A stretch of DNA of 64,000 bases from Marinomonas rhizomae. Lineage in GTDB: Bacteria > Pseudomonadota > Gammaproteobacteria > Pseudomonadales > Marinomonadaceae. The notes beneath the pieces were generated by a model, which made no database searches, was not told where the DNA came from, and saw only the letters and a list, made by a program, of their open reading frames with translations. Numbering within the stretch: the first letter of the stretch is position 1; every line of letters starts with the position of its first letter. Positions 18,238-27,570 of the stretch are shown here, one piece after another. Position numbers and translations under genes: made by a program. The stretch lies in NCBI RefSeq assembly GCF_024397855.1, contig NZ_CP073343.1, positions 2,976,001 through 3,040,000 of the forward strand, written 5' to 3'.

Positions 18238-19164
18238 ATGCGTTTTAAGAAACTTGACCTAAATTTGCTCGTCGCTTTGGACACTCTGTTGGCGGAAAAA
18301 AGCATTACTAAAGGGGCTCAGCAGCTAAACATGAGCCCATCGGCTCTCAGCAACTCGTTATCAAGATTAAGAGAGTATTTTAATGATGACTTGCTAACGC
18401 AAATCGGTCGTCGAATGGTGATCACGCCGTTGGGCGAAAGTTTACAAGTTTCTGTGCGAAACGCGCTCTACAACATCGAAAGTACCATTTTGATGCAGCC
18501 TAGCTTTGATCCTCAATCCACAGAGCGAATTTTCAGCTTTTTTTGCTCCGATTACACACAAACGGTGCTCGCTCCCCACGTACTAGAATTGATTGGCAAA
18601 CATAAAAGCACGGCACGTTTCCAGTTTTTAGGTCAGTTAAACCCACCGCCATATGAACAACTGGAACAAGGTCTAGTCGACTTAATCATCATCCCCGAGG
18701 AATTCACCTCTGACGATCACCCCAGTGAAGTGCTCTACGAAGAAGAGTTTGTTTGCGTTGTTTGGGATGGCAGTGAGCTGGCTAGGTCAGAACTTACGCA
18801 AGAGAAATACGTGGAAGCAGGCCATGTTTTAATGCGTCCGACGGGGGCAGATAGAGGAGATTTTTTCGAAACGACCTTTACGTCCAAGTACAATATAAAA
18901 AGGCGATCCATCGCCACCACCTTTAGCTTCACATCCTTACCAGCATTGGTGATTGGTTCGGAAAACATTGCCACCATTCATGCTAGATTGGCAGCCAAAA
19001 TGACCAAAGTCTGGCCGTTAAAAATCATGCCTTTACCCTTCGACATCCCCCCAATGAAGGAGTGTCTACAATGGCATCAATATCGCAACAATGACGAAGG
19101 TCTTATCTGGCTTCGTAACACAATAAAGCAAGCTGTGATTAATATGGATTCAAAGCCAACTTAA
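18238..19164 (+). CDS. LysR-family regulator (NodD/NahR-like)
   Basis: This 308-residue LysR protein opens with MRFKKLDLNLLVALDTLLAE, the form seen in the NodD/NahR/LinR branch that senses aromatic inducers, followed by the helix-turn-helix SITKGAQQLNMSPSALSNSLSRLR. It starts after GGAG and is divergent from the DUF1302 gene across 143 bases. It is the best candidate activator for the minus-strand catabolic/envelope operon. The effector is unknown. Confidence 0.9.
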   Translation: MRFKKLDLNLLVALDTLLAEKSITKGAQQLNMSPSALSNSLSRLREYFNDDLLTQIGRRMVITPLGESLQVSVRNALYNIESTILMQPSFDPQSTERIFSFFCSDYTQTVLAPHVLELIGKHKSTARFQFLGQLNPPPYEQLEQGLVDLIIIPEEFTSDDHPSEVLYEEEFVCVVWDGSELARSELTQEKYVEAGHVLMRPTGADRGDFFETTFTSKYNIKRRSIATTFSFTSLPALVIGSENIATIHARLAAKMTKVWPLKIMPLPFDIPPMKECLQWHQYRNNDEGLIWLRNTIKQAVINMDSKPT

Positions 19165-19189
19165 AGTACCTCAGCACTACTCGACGCTG

Positions 19190-20134
19190 TCATGCGTAGA
19201 GTTTACGATAGGTGGTCGGGGAGCAACCCATCTGCTGATTGAATACCCTACGGAACGCACGGTCAGATTGATAACCCACTTGCTGTGCAATAAGAGTAAT
19301 GGAAGTTCGGGTTTCGGTGAGTAAATCAGCCGCCAGCTGCATACGCCAGCGATTCACATAGTCCATTGGTGTCTGACCAACCAGATGATGGAAACGCACG
19401 GCAAAAGAGGATCGTGATAGGTTCGCTTCCTGTGCCAAAGCAATCACAGACCAAGCACACTGCGGCTGTGCATGAATAGCCGCCAGAGCACGACTAATAT
19501 GACGATCCTGTAGACTCTTTATCCAATGGTTAGACGGCACTGTATCAGACAGCACAGCGGAGCGAATCAAGCTGATGATAATTAATTCGGCCAACTGATC
19601 GGCCACGGCAATGTAACCGGGCTTATCATCATCGACCAGACATTCGATGGCCGAATGGGTCAATGGCAATAACTCGGTATCATCACGCCGCAATACAATA
19701 AACTGAGGCAATGCTTGCAGTAGAAAATCACCGCGCCCTCGACGAAAAGTAAACGCCAAGCCCAACATGCTACAAAGTTCGCCTCCACCGCCCCACGTCA
19801 ATTTTTGGGTTGAAGTAGGACGATGCCGTGCATCCATCCCTTGGATATCTTCCCCCTGCCACGGCAGGTCATTCATTATTGAGGCTGCAGTCCCCAACTC
19901 AGATAACAACTGACAATCCCCTCCTTTGAGTGCCAGCAACGTATCACCGGGTTGCAACTGAACAGCCTCCATTCCAGCCCATGTCACCCAACATTGCCCA
20001 GTAACAATACTCAGGCAATATCCGGGTAAAAAGTCCTGCACATTAACCCCCCAAGGGGCCGACATGCGCCAACGGGAAATACTCGTGGACTCGATCCTTA
20101 AGGCCAATAAGACACTGCTTAATAAGTCCATCAT
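19190..20134 (-). CDS. AraC-family regulator with cupin sensor domain
   Basis: This 314-residue protein has an N-terminal cupin-type domain (GYCLSIVTGQCWVTW, LQPGDTLLALKGG) and a C-terminal double helix-turn-helix of ~100 residues (NLSRSSFAVRFHHLVGQTP, then SDRAFRRVFNQQMGCSPTTYR). It is divergent from the FAD monooxygenase at 20254 across 119 bases and converges on the LysR gene with a 25-base gap. It is the likely regulator of the monooxygenase gene. Two start ATGs are adjacent (20134, 20131). Confidence 0.88.
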   Translation of the reverse strand: MMDLLSSVLLALRIESTSISRWRMSAPWGVNVQDFLPGYCLSIVTGQCWVTWAGMEAVQLQPGDTLLALKGGDCQLLSELGTAASIMNDLPWQGEDIQGMDARHRPTSTQKLTWGGGGELCSMLGLAFTFRRGRGDFLLQALPQFIVLRRDDTELLPLTHSAIECLVDDDKPGYIAVADQLAELIIISLIRSAVLSDTVPSNHWIKSLQDRHISRALAAIHAQPQCAWSVIALAQEANLSRSSFAVRFHHLVGQTPMDYVNRWRMQLAADLLTETRTSITLIAQQVGYQSDRAFRRVFNQQMGCSPTTYRKLYA

Positions 20135-20253
20135 GCTTCATCACTATAGGATTATTTGTCCGAAAGTATGGATCAATGCGCATAGTTTGTTCAAGTCGCA
20201 ACTCGTATTGTTTAGATTCCAAACAAAATAACAAAAAATCGAGAGGTACACAC

Positions 20254-21492
20254 ATGACATCAACAACAGCATTACCATGGCGCAAAGGCAAACGAGTAGC
20301 GATTATCGGTGCAGGCCCTGGGGGCGTATCAGCCGCATTAGCATTACATCATCAAGGATATGATGTGCGCCTCTACGACAAAAGCCCAAAGCCCAAACCT
20401 TTAGGTGGTGGTGTGCTACTGAGCGTTCCAGTACTGGCGATACTGCGTAAATACGGTGTTGATCTGAATAATTTCGGCTCTTATACCTACACTGAATTTC
20501 GCAACCATCGTGGCCGAGTACGAACCAGTGTTCCCTCCAATGCAAAAGTTGAAGAGTCATTCGGCCTCAAAGGTTGGCACTATGGCATGCTACGCGCTAA
20601 TGCCTTTGCACGGATGATGGAGTGCCTGTCAGAGGGTATTTTGATCGCCAATCATAACTTTCAATCCTACCGTGAAGACAGCGATCACATCGAGATCACA
20701 TTCACCAATGGCAGCACTGTCGAAGCAGATATCCTAGTTGGTGCCGATGGCATACGTTCTGGAGTCTCCCGTCAGGCCTTTGGTGAGCCAGATCTATTTC
20801 ATGTTGGCTTGCGAGTTTGGCTGGCATGGTGTGATGCAGGCGGCATTGAAGGCATCCTTCCCCATACCGCGGCGGTTACCCACTCGAATAAATATCAGGC
20901 TAGCTTTTTCCCAATGCTACACGATGGCAAGCCGGGCTATGAATGGTGGGTGGTTGAGCCAGTAAAAGAAAATGCACCGGAGCCAAAAGACGTCAAAGCA
21001 CATATCCAAGGCATACTCAAAAACTGGTCGGATCCGCTACCCCAGTTCCCGAATGTGACGGACTTCAACAAACAGATTTTTTGCTGGGATATTTATAATC
21101 GCCCATCGCTTAAGCAATGGAGTCGCGGCCGAGTGGTTTGCCTAGGTGATGCGGTGCATCCTGTTTCCCCTTATGCAGCTTACGGTATGGGAATGGCGAT
21201 TGAAGATGGGTATTTTCTGGGTAAGGCTATGAATCAACTGGATTTAAGCGATATGAACTCCGTCATACGAGGCTTTTCTCAGTTCGAAGCGGATCGGGTC
21301 GATTATGTGAATCACCATGTGGAGTTTGCTCGTAAACTGGGTAACCTATTCCACTATTTACCTTCGCCCTTAGCCAAAGTCCGAGACTTTGTGTTTGACC
21401 ACACAAGTTTTCTGGAAAAAATGATCACACGGGACTACCTCAAAGATCAGGAAGCCATGAGTCTGTCCCTACATGAGCTGCATATCTCCTAG
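20254..21492 (+). CDS. FAD-dependent monooxygenase (salicylate/3-hydroxybenzoate hydroxylase-like)
   Basis: This 412-residue group A flavoprotein hydroxylase shows FAD fold VAIIGAGPGGVSAALALHHQG, DG motif VGADGIRSGVSRQ and GD motif CLGDAVHPVSPYAAYGMGMA. Start ATG at 20254 follows GAGAGG; the upstream frame is non-conserved. It differs clearly from the 376-residue monooxygenase at 7889, so the locus encodes two distinct ring hydroxylations. It is divergent from an AraC regulator and ends in a hairpin. The substrate is not identifiable; a hydroxybenzoate-type acid is a reasonable guess. Confidence 0.87.
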   Translation: MTSTTALPWRKGKRVAIIGAGPGGVSAALALHHQGYDVRLYDKSPKPKPLGGGVLLSVPVLAILRKYGVDLNNFGSYTYTEFRNHRGRVRTSVPSNAKVEESFGLKGWHYGMLRANAFARMMECLSEGILIANHNFQSYREDSDHIEITFTNGSTVEADILVGADGIRSGVSRQAFGEPDLFHVGLRVWLAWCDAGGIEGILPHTAAVTHSNKYQASFFPMLHDGKPGYEWWVVEPVKENAPEPKDVKAHIQGILKNWSDPLPQFPNVTDFNKQIFCWDIYNRPSLKQWSRGRVVCLGDAVHPVSPYAAYGMGMAIEDGYFLGKAMNQLDLSDMNSVIRGFSQFEADRVDYVNHHVEFARKLGNLFHYLPSPLAKVRDFVFDHTSFLEKMITRDYLKDQEAMSLSLHELHIS

Positions 21493-21500
21493 CTTACTTT

Positions 21501-21537
21501 ACAGCTAAGAAGTAGCTTGATGTTGCTTCTTAGCTGT
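21501..21537 (+). terminator. Hairpin after the FAD monooxygenase
   Basis: A perfect 12-bp stem ACAGCTAAGAAG / CTTCTTAGCTGT lies nine bases beyond the stop codon. No strong T run follows, so termination is probable but not certain. Confidence 0.55.
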
Positions 21538-21735
21538 GTCATATAGTAATGATGGGCATTTTGAATCTGTTTTAACAAGGTATTAACGAATGCAATCGTC
21601 ACGCAGTGGTCGCTATTATATTTTCGTCGTTTTTAGCATGTTTTTATGTCGCTCTAAGGGCTACTCTTTATTTTCACTGGTGACAGAATAGCCAGTCGTG
21701 CGCACAACAAAAACAACAGTAAAAAGGATGTCGAT

Positions 21736-22929
21736 ATGAGTAATCATGCAAACCGCGGTGTTATTTATCAAGGTAACGGCACTGTCAAAGTAGAATCAAT
21801 CCCCTTTCCAGAACTTTCTATTGGCAAGCGCCGATGTGATCATGGCGTTATTCTAAAAGTTGTTACTACTAACATTTGTGGTAGTGACCAACACATGGTT
21901 CGTGGTCGAACAACTGCTGAGAAAGGCCTAGTTCTTGGCCATGAAATCACTGGTGAAGTTATCGAATGTGGTCGCGATGTCGAATTCATTAAAGTCGGCG
22001 ACTTAGTATCGGTTCCTTTCAACATTGCTTGTGGCCGTTGCCGCAACTGTAAAGAAGGTAAAACAGGCATTTGTTTGAACGTAAACCCAGCTCGCCCAGG
22101 TGCAGCATACGGTTACGTTGACATGGGCGGCTGGGTTGGCGGACAAGCTGACTACGTTATGGTTCCATACGCTGACTTTAACCTACTAAAATTTCCTGAT
22201 AGAGACCAAGCACTGGAAAAAATCCAAGGCCTAACTTTGCTGTCTGACATCCTTCCTACTGGTTACCATGGCTGTATTACGGCTGGTGTAGGTCCAGGCT
22301 CTACTGTTTATATTGCTGGCGCAGGTCCTGTTGGTCTAGCTGCTGCGGCATCCGCTCACCTACTTGGTGCAGCCTGTGTCATCGTTGGTGACATGGTGGA
22401 AGATCGTCTTAACCAAGCACGTTCTTTCGGCTGTGAAACAATCGACCTTACTCAAGAAGGCGACATCCAAGATAAAATCGAAGCGATTCTTGGTGATCGT
22501 GAAGTCGATGCGTTTGTGGATTGTGTAGGCTTTGAAGCACACGCTTGTGGTTGTAACCACAAACAAGAATCTCCAGCAGTCGTTTTGAACTCTGCAATGC
22601 AAATGACACGTGCTGGTGGACAGATTGGTATTCCTGGTTTGTACGTAACAGAAGATCCAGGTGCCACTGACGAAGCGGCAAAACTAGGCAGCCTAAGCAT
22701 GCGCTTCGGTCTAGGTTGGGCGAAATCTCACTCATTCCATACTGGCCAGTGCCCTGTTATGAAGTACCACCGCCAACTAATGCAAGCCATCTTGTTTGAT
22801 AAGATCGACATTGCTAAAGCGGTTAACGTACAAATGATTTCACTTGACCAAGCACCACAAGGTTATGCTGATTTCGATGGCGGCGCAGCGAAGAAATTCG
22901 TTATCGACCCTCACAAAATGGTAAGCTAA
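21736..22929 (+). CDS. fdhA: Glutathione-independent formaldehyde dehydrogenase
   Basis: This 397-residue zinc-dependent medium-chain dehydrogenase matches the Pseudomonas FdhA type (dismutating formaldehyde dehydrogenase with tightly bound NAD). Visible features are catalytic zinc ligand Cys48 in NICGSDQH, GHE at 68-70, the structural zinc cluster CGRCRNCKEGKTGIC, and the NAD fold GAGPVGLAAAASAHLLGA. It begins after AAGGAT, stands alone and ends at a bidirectional terminator. It detoxifies formaldehyde, for example that released by demethylation of methoxyaromatics or glycine betaine. Codon use looks highly optimised compared with the neighbours. Confidence 0.93.
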   Translation: MSNHANRGVIYQGNGTVKVESIPFPELSIGKRRCDHGVILKVVTTNICGSDQHMVRGRTTAEKGLVLGHEITGEVIECGRDVEFIKVGDLVSVPFNIACGRCRNCKEGKTGICLNVNPARPGAAYGYVDMGGWVGGQADYVMVPYADFNLLKFPDRDQALEKIQGLTLLSDILPTGYHGCITAGVGPGSTVYIAGAGPVGLAAAASAHLLGAACVIVGDMVEDRLNQARSFGCETIDLTQEGDIQDKIEAILGDREVDAFVDCVGFEAHACGCNHKQESPAVVLNSAMQMTRAGGQIGIPGLYVTEDPGATDEAAKLGSLSMRFGLGWAKSHSFHTGQCPVMKYHRQLMQAILFDKIDIAKAVNVQMISLDQAPQGYADFDGGAAKKFVIDPHKMVS

Positions 22930-22957
22930 TTCAGCTACCAATCTAGAACGCTAGATT

Positions 22958-23014
22958 AAAAAAGGCCTTGTTCCGCAAACGTTTACATAACGAGAGTTGA
23001 ACAAGGTCTTTTTT
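22958..23014. terminator. Bidirectional terminator between fdhA and nnr
   Basis: AAAAAAGGCCTTGTTC and GAACAAGGTCTTTTTT form a stem with A and T runs on opposite sides, serving both convergent genes. Confidence 0.8.
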
Positions 23015-23035
23015 GTTTTATCTAAATAATCCTAT

Positions 23036-24598
23036 TTAATCGCTGAAGTATTGTCTCTTAAAAGCAGATAACACTTTCGGAAGATGATCTGGTAAGTCTT
23101 CTGCAATCAAGCCAATTCCCACCTCATTACCTACTTCACCATGTAACCAAACCGCAGTCGCTGCGGCATCAAATGGCAGCATGCCTTGAGCAAGTAATCC
23201 GACAATAAAGCCCGCCAACACATCCCCAGAGCCACCGGTTGCCAGATCCGCAGGCGCGTTTGAGTTGATAATCGCTCGGCCATCAGGCGACGCAATGACG
23301 GTGTCCGCTCCTTTCAATACCACCACTGCACCACTTAATTTGGCGGCAAGTCGAGTTCGCGTTAATTTGTCAGCCACGCATTGTTCATTAATGTCAGGGC
23401 TTTTATTAATATCAGTGCTTTCATTAAAAGTAGGAAACAGACGTGCAAACTCCCCTTCATGAGGTGTCATCACACAAGGTCCATTAATCGCATCAAAAAG
23501 TATTTTCGGATCATCTGCAAAAGCACTGAGTGCATCAGCATCCAACACGGTAGGACGATTAGTCGCCAGCGCAGCCAGAACAATTTTGCGTGTCCGTATT
23601 CTTTCAAACCCAGCCAAGCCAGCACCTGGCCCGACTGCAATAGCGTTGTGACGGGGATCGAGCAATAACTCTTCAAAATCTTCTGCTTCTTGGCTCTGCT
23701 CTAACTTCGCCACCATCACGCTAGTCATCGCCGTAGCATATATTGCCCACACTTTAATTGGCACGGCCAGCGACACCAAGCCCGCGCCAATTCGCATAGC
23801 GCCACGAGCGGTCAAACGGCTTGCGCCAGTGATATTTTCTCCGCCATACACCACAGCGTGTCCACGATGAAACTTGTGTTCCTCTGAACGAGGCCAAGGG
23901 TAATCTCGACACCAAAGCTCAGGGCTATTTTCCCAAGTCTGGAGGTTCAACTCGTCTAAAACAGGATCGGGAATGCCAATATCAGCAACAACAAGCTTGC
24001 CGCACAAACCACGACCTGGAAATAATAAATGGCCAGGCTTTTTACGAAAGAAAGTCACCGTTAATTCAGCAGGGGCAACATTGCCAAGCGCAGCGCCGGT
24101 TGTACCATCCACACCACTAGGAACATCAATCGCACACACAGAAATTTTACGCTCGATGATTCCATCTACCATGTCACGAGCCTTGCCTTCTAAGGCATGT
24201 GTCAAACCCGCACCAAACATAGCGTCGATAACCAAATCAGTTTGCTCTAATAAATCAACAGAATACGCTTCAACCTCGCCTTGCCAAGCATAGTAAAAAT
24301 GCGCAGCTTCTGGCGATAATTTTTCAACAGAACCCCAAAAAGCCAGACGCACCGGCCAACCAGCAGATAGCAAAAGTTGAGCGACAACAAAACCATCCCC
24401 GCCATTATTACCCGGCCCACAAAGCACCAAGACAGAACACCTAGACCAGCGACCGAGCACAGCATCAGCAACAGCCTTCCCTGCCGCCGCCATAAGTTCC
24501 ATAGCTGGCACACCGGCCACAACGGCAGCGCTATCAGCCTTTCCCATTTCGTTTGCGGTTAGAAGAAGTTTGGGGGATTGCTTATGTATGTGCTCCAT
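23036..24598 (-). CDS. nnr: Bifunctional NAD(P)H-hydrate epimerase / ADP-dependent dehydratase
   Basis: This 520-residue fusion repairs hydrated NAD(P)H. The N-terminal YjeF_N epimerase domain (~1-220) has VLCGPGNNGGDGFVVAQLL. The C-terminal ribokinase-like dehydratase domain (~230-515) ends with the signature DLATGGSGDVLAGFIVGLLAQG. In many Gammaproteobacteria this gene precedes tsaE and a murein amidase, but here that context is absent: a convergent fdhA follows and the VF530 gene is divergent. The role is housekeeping. Confidence 0.93.
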   Translation of the reverse strand: MEHIHKQSPKLLLTANEMGKADSAAVVAGVPAMELMAAAGKAVADAVLGRWSRCSVLVLCGPGNNGGDGFVVAQLLLSAGWPVRLAFWGSVEKLSPEAAHFYYAWQGEVEAYSVDLLEQTDLVIDAMFGAGLTHALEGKARDMVDGIIERKISVCAIDVPSGVDGTTGAALGNVAPAELTVTFFRKKPGHLLFPGRGLCGKLVVADIGIPDPVLDELNLQTWENSPELWCRDYPWPRSEEHKFHRGHAVVYGGENITGASRLTARGAMRIGAGLVSLAVPIKVWAIYATAMTSVMVAKLEQSQEAEDFEELLLDPRHNAIAVGPGAGLAGFERIRTRKIVLAALATNRPTVLDADALSAFADDPKILFDAINGPCVMTPHEGEFARLFPTFNESTDINKSPDINEQCVADKLTRTRLAAKLSGAVVVLKGADTVIASPDGRAIINSNAPADLATGGSGDVLAGFIVGLLAQGMLPFDAAATAVWLHGEVGNEVGIGLIAEDLPDHLPKVLSAFKRQYFSD

Positions 24599-24786
24599 TA
24601 CCTTCCACCTATTAATATCTGAGTCCTGATAGCATCCAATGATGGCTGCTATGCTTTAAAAACTAGTTTACTTTAAATGCATTCGTGAAAACCATTAGGG
24701 TTGAACGTTTATAGGTATTTCTACAACGACTGAGATTAGGCTTTACTATATTGTATTGGCTGTCACAGGTATGATGGCGCTTTCTA

Positions 24787-25242
24787 ATGCCTTTTAAATT
24801 ATTCGACATACTACCGGACACTCTTATGAACGACGAGATCAACTACGAAAACAATCCACTACACGGCCTAGGGTTACAAGAACTGCTCACCCAGCTAGTT
24901 GATCACTACGGTTTTGAGATCCTATACGCTTACCTGAACATCAACTGCTTCAAAACTAACCCGAGTATTGAGTCCAGTGTAAAATTTCTCAAAAAAACCG
25001 AATGGGCACGAGAAAAAGTAGAAGTTTTCTATCTGTATAAATTTAAAAACTTACCCAGAGTATCCTCTGAGCAATTCGAACTGCCACCGCGAAAGCGCAT
25101 TATTCCAGAAGGCCAAACACCCCGCGCACCAGCAGAATTGAGTTTTGAAGATGCGGAGCGAGTACGAGAAAAGCAGGCAAAGAAAGCCGCTGAGCATGGC
25201 AAAACGAAAAGATATGGAAACCGAAAATTCAATAACCTCTAA
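24787..25242 (+). CDS. VF530-family (DUF2132) DNA-binding protein
   Basis: This 151-residue protein carries the compact VF530 domain at ~18-85 ([20 protein letters not shown], then [20 protein letters not shown] and [12 protein letters not shown]), described structurally from Vibrio fischeri as a double-stranded DNA-binding fold. The C-terminal third is basic and low-complexity ([21 protein letters not shown]). ATG at 24826 is an alternative start; neither has a strong ribosome site. The cellular role is unknown. Confidence 0.85.
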   Translation: MPFKLFDILPDTLMNDEINYENNPLHGLGLQELLTQLVDHYGFEILYAYLNINCFKTNPSIESSVKFLKKTEWAREKVEVFYLYKFKNLPRVSSEQFELPPRKRIIPEGQTPRAPAELSFEDAERVREKQAKKAAEHGKTKRYGNRKFNNL

Positions 25243-25547
25243 GACAGATAGACAACGGGGGGAGCATCCCCCTGTTATTTAATAACGACTAATATTAAGT
25301 ATAATCCTCCTCTGTTTACCATAACCGAAAAACCAACATTTAATTAAACCTTTAATATTTATACAAAAACCTCACCTTAAAAAAACACCCCAGAATTAAA
25401 TTAAACCGCTAGCATTCAAAAAAACACCATACAAGATAAATCACATAACAACCCTTACGGTTCACTAGGTGAAACACACCATTTTCACTCTCCTCACACC
25501 TGTTAATATATTTATTTGTAAAAATAATTATTAAAAAGGCACATATT
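25243..25547. other. 305-base intergenic region: terminator plus AT-rich porin leader
   Basis: It holds a GC-rich hairpin directly after the VF530 gene (25254-25276), then strongly AT-rich sequence. An odd palindrome TTCACTAGGTGAA (25461-25473) may be an operator for the porin. I see no gene in it. Confidence 0.6.
25254..25276 (+). terminator. Terminator after the VF530 gene
   Basis: AACGGGGGGA pairs with TCCCCCTGTT around a three-base loop, followed by ATTTAATAA. Confidence 0.65.
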
Positions 25548-26543
25548 ATGAATAAAAAAACTAAAATTTCATTATCAGTTTCGATACCATTATTACTTAG
25601 TCAAATCACAGTAGCGGCTGAATCTCCAGATACCATCATAAATAAGCCAAAATTCACTTTACTCGCTAGTTTTGGTGTTCTGAATGTCGAAGAGAAAGAT
25701 TTTGACCCTGAAGCATTTAAAACAGAAATTGGGGTTAGCGGTATAGTTACATCAGATGGTTTGAAAATCATTTATAATGTTAAGGCAGATCTTTCAGATG
25801 CAATAAATAGTAGAGATACTGGCGGAACAGACGGTGAAGCGGATATTCATGTTAAAGAGGCAAACATGATTTTCCCCACTTCATACGGCAATTTTGTATT
25901 ATCACCAAGATCAACAAGCGGTCAATATAGAGATTTATACGCTAACGTAAATTATTTTGAATACAATGCCGCGCATTCTGGAATGTCATCTCCATCAGGA
26001 AACACTTTATTTGGTCAAGCGTCTGAAGGAAGCGATGTTGTTGCTTGGTCATCCCCTAAGTTTTATGGAATAAAATTTGTCGCTGCTATGCTGTCTGTTA
26101 AAGAAGATAATGAAAATGATTTTGACGTAAAGTCGTTCCGTGCAATTTATAATCAAGGTGAATTTAATTTTGGCGTTGGCCATGTTATTGCTAGCAAAAC
26201 ATTAACATCTGCCTCAGAAGATTATAAGCGATCTGCAATTACTGCTGGTTACAAATTTGAAAAATTAGACTTGGGCACCACGTACGAAATAAACACAGAT
26301 ACATTTGGGTCATCTGGTGACTACAATACTCTTGGCGTTGCTGCTCGTTACTATATAAATAACAGCTACTCTGTAGCTGCTGCTCTCTACCAAAAAGACT
26401 CTGATATAGATAACAATGATGATGAAGGAACAGTTTTTCAGGTCAAAAAACAACTTGGAAAGAACCTTTCTTTTTGGGCTGAAGCCGCCAACTATGACAT
26501 AGCAGCGGATAACGTAGCACTAGGCATTAACTTAAGTTACTAA
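25548..26543 (+). CDS. Outer-membrane porin
   Basis: This 331-residue exported beta-barrel protein has a signal peptide (SLSVSIPLLLSQITVAA) and alternating amphipathic strands. The C-terminal NVALGINLSY ends in the terminal aromatic residue used for outer-membrane insertion. It matches the general Gram-negative porin family (porin_4 type) in length and layout. Ribosome site AAAAAGG. It stands alone with a terminator behind it and precedes an IclR regulator and a sulfate-ester-type transport locus, so it may give the outer-membrane passage for that substrate (inference). Codons are noticeably AT-rich compared with the regions on either side. Confidence 0.82.
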   Translation: MNKKTKISLSVSIPLLLSQITVAAESPDTIINKPKFTLLASFGVLNVEEKDFDPEAFKTEIGVSGIVTSDGLKIIYNVKADLSDAINSRDTGGTDGEADIHVKEANMIFPTSYGNFVLSPRSTSGQYRDLYANVNYFEYNAAHSGMSSPSGNTLFGQASEGSDVVAWSSPKFYGIKFVAAMLSVKEDNENDFDVKSFRAIYNQGEFNFGVGHVIASKTLTSASEDYKRSAITAGYKFEKLDLGTTYEINTDTFGSSGDYNTLGVAARYYINNSYSVAAALYQKDSDIDNNDDEGTVFQVKKQLGKNLSFWAEAANYDIAADNVALGINLSY

Positions 26544-26566
26544 TCTTCCAGACTTTTTAGCTTTAT

Positions 26567-26610
26567 AAAAATGCTCAGGTATTACTCCCTTTTTTACTTG
26601 GGCATTTTTA
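26567..26610 (+). terminator. Terminator after the porin gene
   Basis: AAAATGCTCAGGT pairs with ACTTGGGCATTTTT (two G-U pairs), ending in a T run. Confidence 0.65.
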
Positions 26611-26750
26611 TATCAAAAAACACTACAACATCCTTTTTTTTGAATACCCATTCTCCCGATAAAAACACTATCATTAGATATAAAATATAAAACCCTTTCA
26701 TTTAAGACTTTATTTTTAAAATAAAAGCCATGCTTTAAAAGGTTAATCTT

Positions 26751-27530
26751 ATGGTTAAATCAATTAATTCTGTAACCCGAGCAATGCATGTCTTAGATAT
26801 ATTAAAAAAAACACCAAAACCACTTACACTTTCTGAACTTCAGCGATGCACAAATATAAACAAATCGACTTTACTAAGAATACTAAAAACATTAAGTATT
26901 AATGGCTGGGTAATCAGGTCTCTTTGCGAAAGTAAGTACAGTATATCTTCCTCTATACTAGAGGAAATCCTACCTAAATCTCCAGAAGCTCGTTTAGCAG
27001 AAGCAGCAGCACCAATATTAGATAGCCTTTATTACAAATTAAATTGGCCATCTGATATTAGTGTCCGAGATAACGATAGAATGAAATTATTAGAAACAAC
27101 ACGCGACAGACACTCTTTTCTTACCACCAAAATATCTCAATGCCGGCCTGAGTTTTTATATTCTGGAGTAGGACGTTGTTATTTAGCATTTTGTAAAGAA
27201 GAAGAAAGATTAGAAATACTATCTAAACTGAGACAATCAAAAAATAAAGAAGGTAAACTAGCTCAAGATACTGAATATTTAAACCAAATAATTAATCAAA
27301 CTAGAATACTAGGTTATGGTGTTAGACAATCGTCATACTATAATCATCGCAACCAAAATGGCATGCTTATTGAAGCTATTGCAGTTCCTATAAAAACACG
27401 CCATGAAAAATTGATTGGATGCCTTTCTTTAGCTTGGTCACCAGGCTGTATAAAAAATCACGACTTAGAGAAAGAAGTCGTTTTGCGCCTCCAACAAGCA
27501 GCAATCGAAATAGCAAATCGTATGCCATGA
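26751..27530 (+). CDS. IclR-family regulator
   Basis: This 259-residue IclR-type regulator has an N-terminal winged helix (SVTRAMHVLDILKKTPKPLT, INKSTLLRILKTLS) and a C-terminal effector-binding domain of ~170 residues. ATA, AGA and TTA codons are frequent, so it is AT-rich like the porin. It converges with the sulfatase operon across a bidirectional terminator. By position it is a candidate regulator of the porin or of the sulfatase/TAXI operon. IclR proteins often sense aromatic or small carboxylic acids, but the effector cannot be read from the sequence. Confidence 0.9.
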   Translation: MVKSINSVTRAMHVLDILKKTPKPLTLSELQRCTNINKSTLLRILKTLSINGWVIRSLCESKYSISSSILEEILPKSPEARLAEAAAPILDSLYYKLNWPSDISVRDNDRMKLLETTRDRHSFLTTKISQCRPEFLYSGVGRCYLAFCKEEERLEILSKLRQSKNKEGKLAQDTEYLNQIINQTRILGYGVRQSSYYNHRNQNGMLIEAIAVPIKTRHEKLIGCLSLAWSPGCIKNHDLEKEVVLRLQQAAIEIANRMP

Positions 27531-27531
27531 T

Positions 27532-27562
27532 AAAACCAGCCCTTTAAAAAGGGCTGGTTTTA
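27532..27562. terminator. Bidirectional terminator between iclR-type gene and sulfatase
   Basis: AAAACCAGCCCTTT pairs with AAAGGGCTGGTTTT around a two-base loop; it serves both convergent genes. Confidence 0.8.
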
Positions 27563-27570
27563 TAAGACCA

